Shown here piece by piece: positions 16,701-25,885 of a DNA stretch of 37,625 nt. The number at the start of each line of letters is the position of its first letter. Position 1 is the stretch's first letter. The stretch is from a virus: positions 1-37,625 of IMG/VR virus record IMGVR_UViG_3300018415_000016; one strand, written 5' to 3'. Made by a program: the position numbers and the translations under genes. A model generated the notes under the pieces. That model had not been told where the DNA came from. It ran no database searches and saw nothing but the letters and a program-made list of their open reading frames with translations.

Positions 16701-19700
16701 CAAAGAAATGAAACAATTGCTTCATTCCAAAGATTACGCAAAACAACAGATGAATTGATTCAAGCAAACTCAGCTCCTGCGGCTGCAGATGCATACAAAT
16801 CATTCAATACAATTATTAATGCACTTCAAAACACTGGAGACAAGTATACTCCAACAAATGCTACATATGATCCAGTAACTGGTAATATGGTGATTACGAT
16901 CGGTACTCACGATCTAACACCTGGTCGTTATGTAAATCTTGGAAAAGAAAGCTTTGTATTTAAGTGCTCAAGCGATAATTACACTACTGAAATTCTTCAT
17001 CCAAGAATTCAAGAAAAAGCTTATTTAGCTGCTCTGCCAATTATTGCTGTGTCTGCAAAAACGATTACAGTAAATCCAGGCATGACTGCAGCAAATTACG
17101 AGCATAGATTTGTAAGAGCTGCTGACGATTGTGTATCAGTAATTGGTGATGCAATTACGTTTAGTGATAATACATCAATCGCTGCTGATAAGAGAAATGC
17201 TCGTAAGCAACTACAAACTAACAAAGAGTTCATTCAAGATTATATGATGGACTGGGTTGATGACGAATATTACGTTTACGACTCTAAAAAGTGTAAGAGA
17301 GATACTGAAGAATATATTTTACCAGCTGTCCAACGAGACATGATGCTAGGTACGAACTACAACGCAATTCAAACTGGCGCTGCATACCGTACTAAGTCTG
17401 GTGAAGTAAGTGTTACAGATCAGCTAACACAAACCGTTGGTTCAATTAACTACATGAAATCAAAAGTTGCTGACATCTTAACAGATTCAATTGCTGAAGA
17501 TAGAGCAAATGCTGCTTTTGATGAAATGACTCGACTATTAAATAACAACGGTAAGAAATATACGCCAACAAATGCGGCTTATGATCCAGCAACAGGTTCA
17601 GTTGAGATCACAATTGGATCTCACGATTTCGCAGTTGGCGACCAAATTTATCTTGAGCCAAATAGCTTAACATTTACTTGTGCTCTTGATAGTAACGCAA
17701 CTGAGCATTCTTATCCTACAAGAGACTTTATCAAGTATACTCCATCAAATGCAACTTACGATCCTGCAACAGGTGAGTTTAGTGCAACAATTGGTACAAA
17801 TGCTTTAAAAGCCGGTGATCTCGTAGAGTTCAAACCAGGAAGCATTGTATTTACTTGTGCAATGGATAACAATGCAACTAACCACCCTGCTCCAGAATCA
17901 CATCATCCATTCTATAAAAAGCAGATTGTAATTGACGCTGTAATCGGCGACACAATCTATATGAATGTTGGTGCTGTAGAGAACGGTGGCGGAGCTCATA
18001 CGTTTGTAAGCGCTACAGCAAATGCTATTGAAGCTGAGAAGAGACATCCAGCATGGAAAAAACCTATCTCAATTTCTGCAAGAACAGCAACAACAATTAC
18101 TGTAAACGTTGGTGAGTCAAGCGATACTTCAGTTCATACATTCGTATCAGCAACTACAAATGCTGTTCGTGAAGCGGATATGTGGACAGGTACATTTACA
18201 CCACAAACTGCAACATACGATCCTATTTCTGGTGACATGGTTCTTACAATCGGTCAGCATGACTTGCCGGTTGGTAAGTGGCTTAAAATCGCGCCAGAAT
18301 CAATCGTATTTAGCTGTGATGTTGGTGGTGTAGTTGGTAACGATGCTGCTCCTTTATACGATCACCCAGCTTATCAAGAACCTGTGAGAGTAAAAGCAGT
18401 TACTGCTGATACAGTTACAGTCAATGTTGGTAACGCTAATGGTCACGCAAACAACCACACATTCGTAAGTGCTGAAGCAGATTGTATTGATGCAAATGGA
18501 TTGTATTTCTCAGATCCTGCTAAATATCTAAAAGCTTATACACCAACTGATACGCTTTATGCAGCAAATACTGGTGTTATGGAAATCACAATTCCTGGCC
18601 ATGATCTAACAACTTCAGATCATATTGAATTAATGCCACAATCATTTGCATTTAGCTGTGCACATAACGGCGGAGGAACAGACTTCCACCCACGTATTGG
18701 TGAACCTAATTATCAAATGCCTCTTGAAATTACTGCAACAACGGCAAATACAGTTACAGTAAATGTTGGCGCGGCTGGAACAAATACAGATATTCATACA
18801 TTTGTATCTGCTGACGAAGGTGCAGTTGTAAAAGTAAGATCTACAACTCAAGGTGTACGTGCTAGAAAAATCTTGCAAGCTAACAAAGAATATTTGATGG
18901 CTGAAGTTGAAGCATACATGAAAGAAAACTACTTTGTTTATGACAGAGAAAAGTGTATGCGCGATACAGGCATTATTCTTGATGCAATTGCCAGAGATAT
19001 TGCAACAGATTCAACATTAAATGCTTACTATACTGGTAGAGGTTATCGCATCGGTACTGTAGGCGCAAATGCAGTCATTAACCAGCAGCTTACTCAAACT
19101 GTTGGAGCAATCACTTGGCTTAAAGGTAAAATCGCAACTGACGTTCTTACAGATTCAGCCGCGATTGTAAGCTCTAACGCTGGCTTCGATATCATTATCG
19201 ATATTATGACAAACGGCTTTGGCTCTGCTGCTGATCCAATATATGGCGACATGTCACTATCACCTGAGCATCGTAAAGCTCGTGGCGCACTACAAGCTAA
19301 CAAAGAGTTTATCCAAAAAGAAACAATTGCATGGATCTCTGCAAATCATCCGGGCTTTACATATGATGTAGCAGCTTGTGAAAGAGATATGGGAATCTTT
19401 GTAGACTTGGCTGCATGGGATGTTGCTCACGGTTCAAATGCTGCAACTGCAACAAACTCAAAGCTTTACTTTGAAAATGCAATTCCAGTCTTAGACGATA
19501 ACGAAGTAGTTCCAACTGCTGAAGCTTACTTCCATGCTTCTAAAATGATTGGTCAAATTTTAAGAAATGAAGTTGTTGATAATCTTCAAAATACAGTAAC
19601 ACAAACTATTGTAGATTCAACAACAACTTATACACCAACAAATGCAACTTACGATCCAGCAAACGGTAATTTTGTAATGACAATTGCTGGTCATGATTTC

Positions 19701-22700
19701 AAGTATGGTGACAGACTAACATTGGAGCCAAACTCCTTCTCATTCACGTGTACAATGGATGGAGACCAGGCTGCTAAAACTTATCCAAGAGCTGGGCTTG
19801 ACCCATATGCATTAAAACCATATGTTGTAACAGCAGTAACTACAAATACTGTTACTGTTGACGCCGGTGCTTCTGGTCCTAACAAATACTTTACTCCAAC
19901 AGCCGCTACTTACGATGCTGTAAATGGAGATATGGTGGTTACTGTTGGCCAACACGGATTGAGAGTTGGAAACGGTGTTGTTCTAGTAGATAATTCATTT
20001 ACATTTACTTGTGACCAAGATGGACATGCTACTCAGCATACATATCCAAGACCAGGATCAGATCCATATGCTGGTGATTCTATTGCTATCACAAACGTTG
20101 GTCAAACAGAACATACACCAACCTATGCTTCATACGATGCTGCTTCTGGTGATACAGTAATTACAATTTCAAATCACGGATTTAGCAATGGTGATTATAT
20201 CATGATTGCTGATTATGGATTATCTTATACATGTGATCTTGACAATCACTATGTAGCAAAAGGATACCCAAGAACAACAGATTATGCTACAAATCGTTGG
20301 TTAGAAATTTCAGATGTAACTACAAACACATTTAAAGTAAATGTTGGTCCATCAGCATATACTGGTGAGCATAGATTTGTATCAGCTACTGCAAATTGTA
20401 TCAAGCGTCAAGATGGAACGTTTACAATTAACGTTGGTAACGCCGGATCAGCTTCTGGTTCGACACACATCTTTGTAAGCGCTACAACAAATGCTATTAA
20501 GCACGAGCCACAAACAGCTCATACATTTGTATCTGCATCTGCAAACTCGGTTAAGCGAGCTAATATGGCTGAAGCTTATACACCAACCGACGTAAACTAC
20601 GATCATATCACTGGTGTTATGACAATGACACTAGGAACTCACTCACTAACTGAAGGTGATTACGTTATCTTTGAAGAAGACGCAATTACACTTTCTTGCC
20701 CATCTAACGGTGGTGGTAACCTTGCACATCCAAGACCAACAGATCCAATTTATAACAAGCCGGTTAGAATTGATTCTGCTACTTCAACTACTGTAACGTT
20801 AGATGTCGGTCCTGCTAAGGTTGACGCAGTTCATACATTCGTAAGTGCAACAACTAACGGTGTAAGAAGATCGTTGAAGCCAAGTGTTTCTCATGCAGCT
20901 GAAAAACTGTTCAAAGACATTGGTGAAGTTATTCTTGAAAATGATGGTACAATTCCAGAGATTGTAGAACCAAAACTTACTGCGGTAACTGCTGGTTATC
21001 CTGCAGGATTAGTTTCAAGCTTTAACTCAATCAAAGGTCAGAAACCAAAATATCAAACTGAAATCATTGATCATATTGCAGAAACATACAATGGTCTCGG
21101 TTATAACGAAGCTAAATGTCCTCGCGATGTTGGTTACATTGTTGATGCTATCTCAGAAGATCTTGAGTATGGTGGCGAAGATGCTACAATCTACAATGCA
21201 AGATATTACTTCGAAGGTGCTATCAACGTACTACCTTTCTATCAAAGAGAACCAACCAGACTTGCGTTTAATCACATTGCAGACGTAATTAAGAAAGTTG
21301 TTGAAAATACAATTCATGAACCTATCTTTGGTCCTGGATTCCAACCAACAGGAGCTACATACGATCCAGTTACTGGTATCATGGAAGCAACCATTGGTAC
21401 TCACAGCTTAACAACTGACGACTATGTTTGGTTTAAAGAAGATGCGATCACATTTAGCTGTGACACAGGAAGCGGTCCAACAAACCACGCATCACCAGAG
21501 GCTCACCATAGGTTCTATGCAAGGGCTTGTCCTATCATTGGTGTAACTGCAACCACTATTACAATGTGGGTTGGCGATGCTGGAGCATACACTGGTGCCC
21601 ATACATTCGTAAGTGCACTACCTGACGCTATTAGACAAGTAAACGGTAATATCAAGTATCAAAACCGTAGCTTGACTGCAGCAAATACTGCTACAGGTGA
21701 TGAAGCTAAGAGATTGGCAAATATCATTGCTGATATTACAGATGATAGATTAGTAATTCCAGATTACAGAGGTTCTCTAGATATTACTCAGAAGCCTGAA
21801 ACTAGACTTGCAGGATTGCCTACAGCAAATACTGCTCTATCACCAGCAATGGAGCCAAGCAGAACATATGCTCGTAAAGCTCTACAATGGAACCGCCACT
21901 TTATTCAAGAAGAAATTGTTCGCTTTGTACGCAAAGACAATTACACATATGATGAAGATAAGTGTGCAAGAGATGTTGGGTTCATTATCGATGCCGTATC
22001 AAGAGATGTTCAAACCGGTTCTGATTACCCTTCAAAATACTACGGTAAAGCATATCGTGTAGGTACAGTAGGTGCAGACAAAGTAATTGAAGAGCAGTTG
22101 GCGGAAACAATTGAAGGTATTGAATACGTTAAAGATGATATTTTACCAAGACTTACTGGTACTGCGCTTACAAGAGCAACAGCCGCATTTAATAATATCA
22201 TTAGCATCATGACAGATGGCGATGCTGGAGTTACATACAACTTCGGTTCTGCTAATGTTGGTAATAGTGATAATAACGCAACTGATGGCTTACAATTAAA
22301 CAGAGCATTCTTAGCTGCTGAAGGTAAAGCACACTTTGAACAAACATATCCTACTTTATGGGCATCATTAACAACTGTCCAAAGAGATAAATGCGAGCGT
22401 GATATTGGTGTTATGGTCGATGCAGTATCATTTGATATTCGCCACGGCTCAAACGCTGCTATGAGAGATGTTGCTAAACTATACTTCGAAAATGGAACAT
22501 CAGTACTCCCAGCAGATCAAAGATCTGAAACTGCGGGAATATTTGCTCACGTAGGTGGAATTGCAGAAAGAGTTGTTCTAAAACAAACAGTAACACCAAC
22601 AGCAGGAAACGCTGAAAGTCAAGTTACTTCTGGATTCGGAAACGTAGTTGCTGGAACAGGAGCTGATGTTGAAAACTTATTCTTAATCGTAAGAGATATT

Positions 22701-25451
22701 ATTCTTGATGATTCATTAATTAATATGCCACAACTGAAAGAAGCAGATACTTCTGACGGTGCAGCAACTGGTTACGATTACGAAGTAAGTACAGCAATCA
22801 TTAGAGATCGTAAAGAGGGTCTTGGAGATACAGTTGTTCAATACTTGAAAGATAAGTTTGGATACTTAGAGTACAGCGAAGAAAGATGTCGCAGAGATAC
22901 TGGTTATATTGTTGACGCGATTTCTCACGATATCCAATACGGTGGTAACTCTGCAATGCACGGTACTGCTGAGCTTTACTTTAAAAATGCTGTAAACATT
23001 CTACCAATCGATCAGCGTGACTCTACAAGAAGAGCATTCGAATATCTTGGTAAAGTTGTTCGCTGGGTAACTCGTAACGAGCATGTACCACGCGAGCTAG
23101 GAAGAAAGTGGCAGCCAACAGGTGCTACATATGATCCAGTAACAGGTGTATTCACTGCAACTCTTGGCGCAAACCACAACTTAGAAGTTGGTGATTACGT
23201 ATTAATTGCTCCTGAAAGCATCGTATTTACATGTGCTCTTGATGGTAATCAGCAAGAACATGCTGCACCAGAATCTCATCACCCATACTATAATACACCG
23301 ATGAAAATTACTGCTGCTGACGCAACAACAATTACTATGAATGTTGGTAAAACAGCTTACGGTGAAGGCGGAGCTCATACATTTGTAAGTGCTAAACTAA
23401 ATGCTATTGCTCATGTAACAGGTAACCCAGTTAGACAAGAAATGCCATCTCTTGCAGTAAGAAGAGAAACTGCACAAGAAGCAATGGAACTTGCTACAAT
23501 GTTAGCAAAAGTAGCAGATGACAATGATCCTTCAGGAATTCCAGCAAGAGTAGATCCTCATATTAACTGGATTGATGCATCAATTCTTTCTGCTAAAAAT
23601 GCAGTTGAAAATGATGCTGCTAGAATTGCAGAAACTTTACAGACATATATTTACGAAACTTATAAAGGTTTAAGTTATTCTCGTGAGAAATGTCGCAGAG
23701 ATGTTGGTGTAATGATTGATGCTCTATCACACGACGTTAACTATACAACAAATTATGCAACAGTTAGAACTGCTGAGCTATACTTTGAAAATGCAATTTC
23801 AGTATTGCCAAAAGATCAAAGAGAGCAAACTGCAAACTTCTATGTAGAAATGGCTGACCTAGTAGGTGATGTTGTAAGAGCAACTGCTGTAAATACTGAT
23901 CATATGAGTCACACATCAGCAGAACAAGATATTACAACGCATCCAGCAGCTACTGCTACTGAAAAAGAAGAAGTGATGGATCTTGTAAGAATTGTTGAAG
24001 ATTCAATTAGAAGAGATAGCATGGACATTATTCCAGAAATCCTTGATCCGAATACTTCATGGGTTGATGCTGGAAAAGTTTGGGCTGCAAAACAAATTGA
24101 CGATAACTTAGATGAGCTTGCAGATGATATAACTCAATTCTTGCAAGATGAATTTACAATTATCGATTATAACAAAACTAAGTGTAAGCGCGATGCAGGT
24201 TATATCCTAGATGCTATGAGCTGGGATTTCAACTATGGCGGTAACAAAGCGACAAGATGGAATGCAGACTTCTATTACTGGAATAACGAACTCAGAGTTC
24301 CAGAAGATACAAGAGTTGCAACCGCTCAAGCATATCGTCAACTTGGTTATATTGTAAGTGATATCGTTGCGGGTAAATATCCTGGTCAGCGTCTCAGAAC
24401 AGAGCTTGGTGGAGCACATCAAGTTCAGCAAGCGATTGATCTTGGTATGATTCTTTACAATGCGCTATATTACAATAGTCCTGAAGCACTTGGTCCAGAA
24501 ATTGAACCTAACTTTGCTTGGGAAAATGATAAGCAGTTTAGTTTTGCTAAAGATATTCTGCAAAATAACAGAAATGATCTACAGCGCGAAGTTCAAAGAT
24601 TTATTACTTCTGAATACAAGTTTATTGATTTACCGAAAACATATCGCGATGGCGGAAACTTAGTCAAGATTCTTGCAAATGACTTTAGATTTATTGATCC
24701 TGCACTTAACATTGACGGATCTGATAAAGCAACAAGAGCATTTGTCGGTGCATTGTTTAACATTGATGCTCAGCACGTATTCCCGGTCTTTAACCCGCCA
24801 TCAACATTTGCTGATTGGCGTAAGTTGAGATTCAAGGGCACAAGACCAACAAATACTGATTTACCAGATGGAAGCTCTGATGATCCACGTAAGCGTTGGG
24901 ATGCATTCATTGTTCCAACAAATAATAGCGGTAACCGTTATGTGGGTAGAATTTGGTACTACAATGGAACAACTTGGATTGATAGTAATGCAGACAACAA
25001 TACCGATCTTCTTGATTCATTCACTGGCGCATGGACGCAGATGAAAACCTATATAAATAACAATATCGCAGTAAATCAAGATCAGAGAGATATGGTAACC
25101 GAATTGATTGATAACGTTCTAATCGACAGTGTAATTAGACCAAACTTCTTAACATTCGGTTCGTTGGTTGAATCGATTGCTCACCAGTTCAACGGTGCTT
25201 CGGCTGGCGTTAACAGAAACGCTCTACCGCTGAACTTTAGAAACGTGGGTGCAGCAATTGGTGCTAACGCTTCGGTCCTATCAGAAAATGGTGGTCGAAT
25301 CAGATGGTCAGGCTCTGACGAACTTAACAACCAATACTTCGCAAGAGGTCTAAGGATTAATGGTAGAACAGGTCGAATTGAAGGTCGTCCGTTTACCTCA
25401 TCTGTTAGAAAACTTGCAAGAAGAGCATCTAACTCAAGGGCGCAACTATAA
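13740..25451 (+). CDS. Giant modular virion structural protein (3903 residues)
   Basis: One uninterrupted frame covers nearly a third of the window. The start (SKISELGPIKGANTRSEDLF) is a head I recall on virion proteins of marine T4-like phages. Residues ~50-355 are pentapeptide-like repeats (NSTIEGSDF, NSEIVDTTANN). Residues ~400-700 look like a right-handed beta-helix/pectin-lyase-type domain (KVHVASDGDDANPGT, VGPGTYYVDEPI). From ~806 to 3500 two modules alternate: a beta module of about 60-105 residues starting with (Y/F)TPTxATYDPxTG and often ending HTFVSA, 11 copies, and a helical module with KCxRDxGxIxDAxSxD, 11 copies plus one degenerate copy lacking the Cys near TYRDGGNLV. The last ~90 residues are polar and basic (LARRASNSRAQL). 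AAGGG precedes the ATG. The 3' end overlaps the next start as TAATG. A long fibre or whisker is likely; the ligand is unknown. Confidence 0.85.
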   Translation: MSKISELGPIKGANTRSEDLFVIVNLIQGDDGTKNITRKELVQAIQYEIFDRITITGGSISNVTIRNSQIDNNTMNQNTFTNGDIEDTDIARGTMDGTDIRNVAIANSTIEGSDFSDGTGNNNVFTNTIVDQGQLNNSTGNNDTFTNSTIDDSFFNNVTIEGGTANNLILTNIQIDELILEDAVISNSEMFDTAISNSTVENSTISGNTQIFDVDIANADIRDTDLDNVTITNSRFANGDIWDTRIANSEIVDTTANNIVITNSELNDSTANNVQITNSDFSDGTGNNNTFTNPTLQDATLTGSMDQVVATNITISSSTSDGLEQNRSKIENSDLNEVRIANSTIDESQLADFNMELTKTFEAPIDEDSYFALKNVKTGETEQMTYRQLYDEFSRKTNKALKVHVASDGDDANPGTILQPVRTLKRAEELCLEKAGGLFDRNDINNAVHISVGPGTYYVDEPIMLPDDCSMTSTAGQYATVIQKKKGWERTNGVLVGSGCYVQGFSYMNFEVDNFDQPEGGFAIAYRPGALLRRSPYLRDSTQLSNFNRLDVEPPLNPFNSKGTILDLGQEFYLEVGHSAQSNFEIDDEVTFSSGASGYISYIDDIDSNRQIYVRNLKGNVEVGDQLFAQRGGTGTIESIGIDDFPNRLVGRGGGCLLADRAVLDTDSLYTYVLCFGFTPRTQNGTGYVAKNGAGVNGIGSLSIFTRQAFFALDGGQMTLNNSGSQFGDISMRARGSTVIIKPAEAPRDSDKQGLNLIANTTFADQLDENSQDIVDNMVYYLTANTTTGFNGAPGLGYQGYNADKCFRDTGLIIDSASYDVATNGNYWGRLNGITYQSPISYVVVNEQLTETVGSVEHIKESVDFIFENANTQVQSRLDRSFDETINILNNGEAAANPIIFATTDDQHAVAARELVQDNRDLIISEFVDWIDNNEEFYAYDSAKCERDIQEYILPATKFDMLLDTNYNSVTTGLAYYVNTARTVLENQRNETIASFQRLRKTTDELIQANSAPAAADAYKSFNTIINALQNTGDKYTPTNATYDPVTGNMVITIGTHDLTPGRYVNLGKESFVFKCSSDNYTTEILHPRIQEKAYLAALPIIAVSAKTITVNPGMTAANYEHRFVRAADDCVSVIGDAITFSDNTSIAADKRNARKQLQTNKEFIQDYMMDWVDDEYYVYDSKKCKRDTEEYILPAVQRDMMLGTNYNAIQTGAAYRTKSGEVSVTDQLTQTVGSINYMKSKVADILTDSIAEDRANAAFDEMTRLLNNNGKKYTPTNAAYDPATGSVEITIGSHDFAVGDQIYLEPNSLTFTCALDSNATEHSYPTRDFIKYTPSNATYDPATGEFSATIGTNALKAGDLVEFKPGSIVFTCAMDNNATNHPAPESHHPFYKKQIVIDAVIGDTIYMNVGAVENGGGAHTFVSATANAIEAEKRHPAWKKPISISARTATTITVNVGESSDTSVHTFVSATTNAVREADMWTGTFTPQTATYDPISGDMVLTIGQHDLPVGKWLKIAPESIVFSCDVGGVVGNDAAPLYDHPAYQEPVRVKAVTADTVTVNVGNANGHANNHTFVSAEADCIDANGLYFSDPAKYLKAYTPTDTLYAANTGVMEITIPGHDLTTSDHIELMPQSFAFSCAHNGGGTDFHPRIGEPNYQMPLEITATTANTVTVNVGAAGTNTDIHTFVSADEGAVVKVRSTTQGVRARKILQANKEYLMAEVEAYMKENYFVYDREKCMRDTGIILDAIARDIATDSTLNAYYTGRGYRIGTVGANAVINQQLTQTVGAITWLKGKIATDVLTDSAAIVSSNAGFDIIIDIMTNGFGSAADPIYGDMSLSPEHRKARGALQANKEFIQKETIAWISANHPGFTYDVAACERDMGIFVDLAAWDVAHGSNAATATNSKLYFENAIPVLDDNEVVPTAEAYFHASKMIGQILRNEVVDNLQNTVTQTIVDSTTTYTPTNATYDPANGNFVMTIAGHDFKYGDRLTLEPNSFSFTCTMDGDQAAKTYPRAGLDPYALKPYVVTAVTTNTVTVDAGASGPNKYFTPTAATYDAVNGDMVVTVGQHGLRVGNGVVLVDNSFTFTCDQDGHATQHTYPRPGSDPYAGDSIAITNVGQTEHTPTYASYDAASGDTVITISNHGFSNGDYIMIADYGLSYTCDLDNHYVAKGYPRTTDYATNRWLEISDVTTNTFKVNVGPSAYTGEHRFVSATANCIKRQDGTFTINVGNAGSASGSTHIFVSATTNAIKHEPQTAHTFVSASANSVKRANMAEAYTPTDVNYDHITGVMTMTLGTHSLTEGDYVIFEEDAITLSCPSNGGGNLAHPRPTDPIYNKPVRIDSATSTTVTLDVGPAKVDAVHTFVSATTNGVRRSLKPSVSHAAEKLFKDIGEVILENDGTIPEIVEPKLTAVTAGYPAGLVSSFNSIKGQKPKYQTEIIDHIAETYNGLGYNEAKCPRDVGYIVDAISEDLEYGGEDATIYNARYYFEGAINVLPFYQREPTRLAFNHIADVIKKVVENTIHEPIFGPGFQPTGATYDPVTGIMEATIGTHSLTTDDYVWFKEDAITFSCDTGSGPTNHASPEAHHRFYARACPIIGVTATTITMWVGDAGAYTGAHTFVSALPDAIRQVNGNIKYQNRSLTAANTATGDEAKRLANIIADITDDRLVIPDYRGSLDITQKPETRLAGLPTANTALSPAMEPSRTYARKALQWNRHFIQEEIVRFVRKDNYTYDEDKCARDVGFIIDAVSRDVQTGSDYPSKYYGKAYRVGTVGADKVIEEQLAETIEGIEYVKDDILPRLTGTALTRATAAFNNIISIMTDGDAGVTYNFGSANVGNSDNNATDGLQLNRAFLAAEGKAHFEQTYPTLWASLTTVQRDKCERDIGVMVDAVSFDIRHGSNAAMRDVAKLYFENGTSVLPADQRSETAGIFAHVGGIAERVVLKQTVTPTAGNAESQVTSGFGNVVAGTGADVENLFLIVRDIILDDSLINMPQLKEADTSDGAATGYDYEVSTAIIRDRKEGLGDTVVQYLKDKFGYLEYSEERCRRDTGYIVDAISHDIQYGGNSAMHGTAELYFKNAVNILPIDQRDSTRRAFEYLGKVVRWVTRNEHVPRELGRKWQPTGATYDPVTGVFTATLGANHNLEVGDYVLIAPESIVFTCALDGNQQEHAAPESHHPYYNTPMKITAADATTITMNVGKTAYGEGGAHTFVSAKLNAIAHVTGNPVRQEMPSLAVRRETAQEAMELATMLAKVADDNDPSGIPARVDPHINWIDASILSAKNAVENDAARIAETLQTYIYETYKGLSYSREKCRRDVGVMIDALSHDVNYTTNYATVRTAELYFENAISVLPKDQREQTANFYVEMADLVGDVVRATAVNTDHMSHTSAEQDITTHPAATATEKEEVMDLVRIVEDSIRRDSMDIIPEILDPNTSWVDAGKVWAAKQIDDNLDELADDITQFLQDEFTIIDYNKTKCKRDAGYILDAMSWDFNYGGNKATRWNADFYYWNNELRVPEDTRVATAQAYRQLGYIVSDIVAGKYPGQRLRTELGGAHQVQQAIDLGMILYNALYYNSPEALGPEIEPNFAWENDKQFSFAKDILQNNRNDLQREVQRFITSEYKFIDLPKTYRDGGNLVKILANDFRFIDPALNIDGSDKATRAFVGALFNIDAQHVFPVFNPPSTFADWRKLRFKGTRPTNTDLPDGSSDDPRKRWDAFIVPTNNSGNRYVGRIWYYNGTTWIDSNADNNTDLLDSFTGAWTQMKTYINNNIAVNQDQRDMVTELIDNVLIDSVIRPNFLTFGSLVESIAHQFNGASAGVNRNALPLNFRNVGAAIGANASVLSENGGRIRWSGSDELNNQYFARGLRINGRTGRIEGRPFTSSVRKLARRASNSRAQL
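13890..14810 (+). repeat. Pentapeptide-like repeat region of the giant protein
   Basis: About 300 residues with a recurring (I/V/F)-x-N-S-x and D-T-D-(I/L) spacing, for example IANSTIEGSDF, VTIRNSQIDNN and TITNSRFANGD. Such short repeats usually fold as a right-handed quadrilateral or beta-helix rod. Two exact 33-nt copies, at 14076-14108 and 14574-14606, lie 498 nt apart in the same frame and encode SDFSDGTGNNN. Confidence 0.7.
16152..24230 (+). repeat. Eleven copies of a Cys-Arg-Asp helical module (CxRDxGxIxDAxSxD)
   Basis: The Cys codons are at 16155, 16572, 17292, 18954, 19377, 21117, 21963, 22392, 22887, 23691 and 24183. After the Cys come x-R-D, then usually G-(Y/F/V)-(I/M)-(V/I/L)-D-A-(I/V)-(S/A)-x-D, then a Gly/Asn-rich turn (such as YGGNSAM) and often LYFENA or a GRGYRIG-type end. 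The segment ahead usually contains an ANKEFIQ- or ETYKGL-like helix. The Cys-x-Arg-Asp core is invariant in all 11. A twelfth, degenerate site lacking the Cys lies near 24640. Confidence 0.8.
16842..23415 (+). repeat. Eleven copies of a TPTxATYDPxTG beta module
   Basis: Copies begin near 16842, 17556, 17733, 18195, 18537, 19629, 19887, 20112, 20577, 21339 and 23109. A typical copy has the order TPTxATYDPxTGxM, then TIGxHxL, then GDxVxL, then SFxFxC, then HPxPxxxPxY, then TxxTITVNVG, then HTFVSAxxNAI. Copies 2, 6 and 7 are shortened, and copy 3 carries an extra second half (18048-18170). The Cys of SFxFxC is present in every copy I checked. Copies are clearly related at the protein level but differ at most bases, so the amplification is old. 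Confidence 0.8.
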
Positions 25452-25885
25452 TGTCATATTCAATATCTACAATTTCAACATCTCAGGCGCCCGACGCTAA
25501 ACCGGTCGCCAAAAGCTTTACGTTGACGACAAACTGGCAAATTATGATTGAGGTGCCGAACTATGAAGTTCCTGAACTTGTATTCGGTGGTTCAAACGTT
25601 GTTGAGCCGGGTGTGGGCGAAGTTATTTCGCCTCTTATTCTTTGTAACTTTACGGCTAATACAGTATCAGTCGACGTAAGAGCAAATAGGTTTGATAGTG
25701 GTACACAGACACCATTTTATCTTGTAAGAAATATGAAAATTCCAGCATATGATACAATTCCTATTCCTCTTAACGGACAATTCTTTAAATCTGGTGATAC
25801 GCTAGACATCAAGTGCGACACCAATTTAGCAGTAGACGCAACATTGTCATTCACTCTCGGTCAATCGGAGGAGGATGACGTCTAA
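25451..25885 (+). CDS. Small beta-rich virion protein coupled to the giant protein
   Basis: The protein has 144 residues. It begins YSISTISTSQAPDAKPVAKS, then a strand (FTLTTNWQIMIEVPNY), then alternating strands through FTANTVSVDVRAN, LVRNMKIPAYDTIPIPLNG and GDTLDIKCD, ending in an acidic tail (GQSEEDDV). This looks like a single beta-sandwich. I recall similar short proteins ending with a 'PIPLNGQFF..GD.L' segment beside fibre genes in marine T4-like phages, annotated only as structural or hypothetical. The start overlaps the upstream stop (TAATG) with AAGGG before it. The stop overlaps the next start in the same way, so three proteins are translated in one run. Its role may be capping or joining the flanking fibres; this is inference. 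Confidence 0.75.
   Translation: MSYSISTISTSQAPDAKPVAKSFTLTTNWQIMIEVPNYEVPELVFGGSNVVEPGVGEVISPLILCNFTANTVSVDVRANRFDSGTQTPFYLVRNMKIPAYDTIPIPLNGQFFKSGDTLDIKCDTNLAVDATLSFTLGQSEEDDV

Noticed and set aside
25052-25059. TATAAATA octamer inside the 3' end of the giant gene
   Set aside because: Exact match, but it lies 392 nt before the next start and within coding sequence; a chance match in AT-rich DNA is as likely as an internal late promoter.
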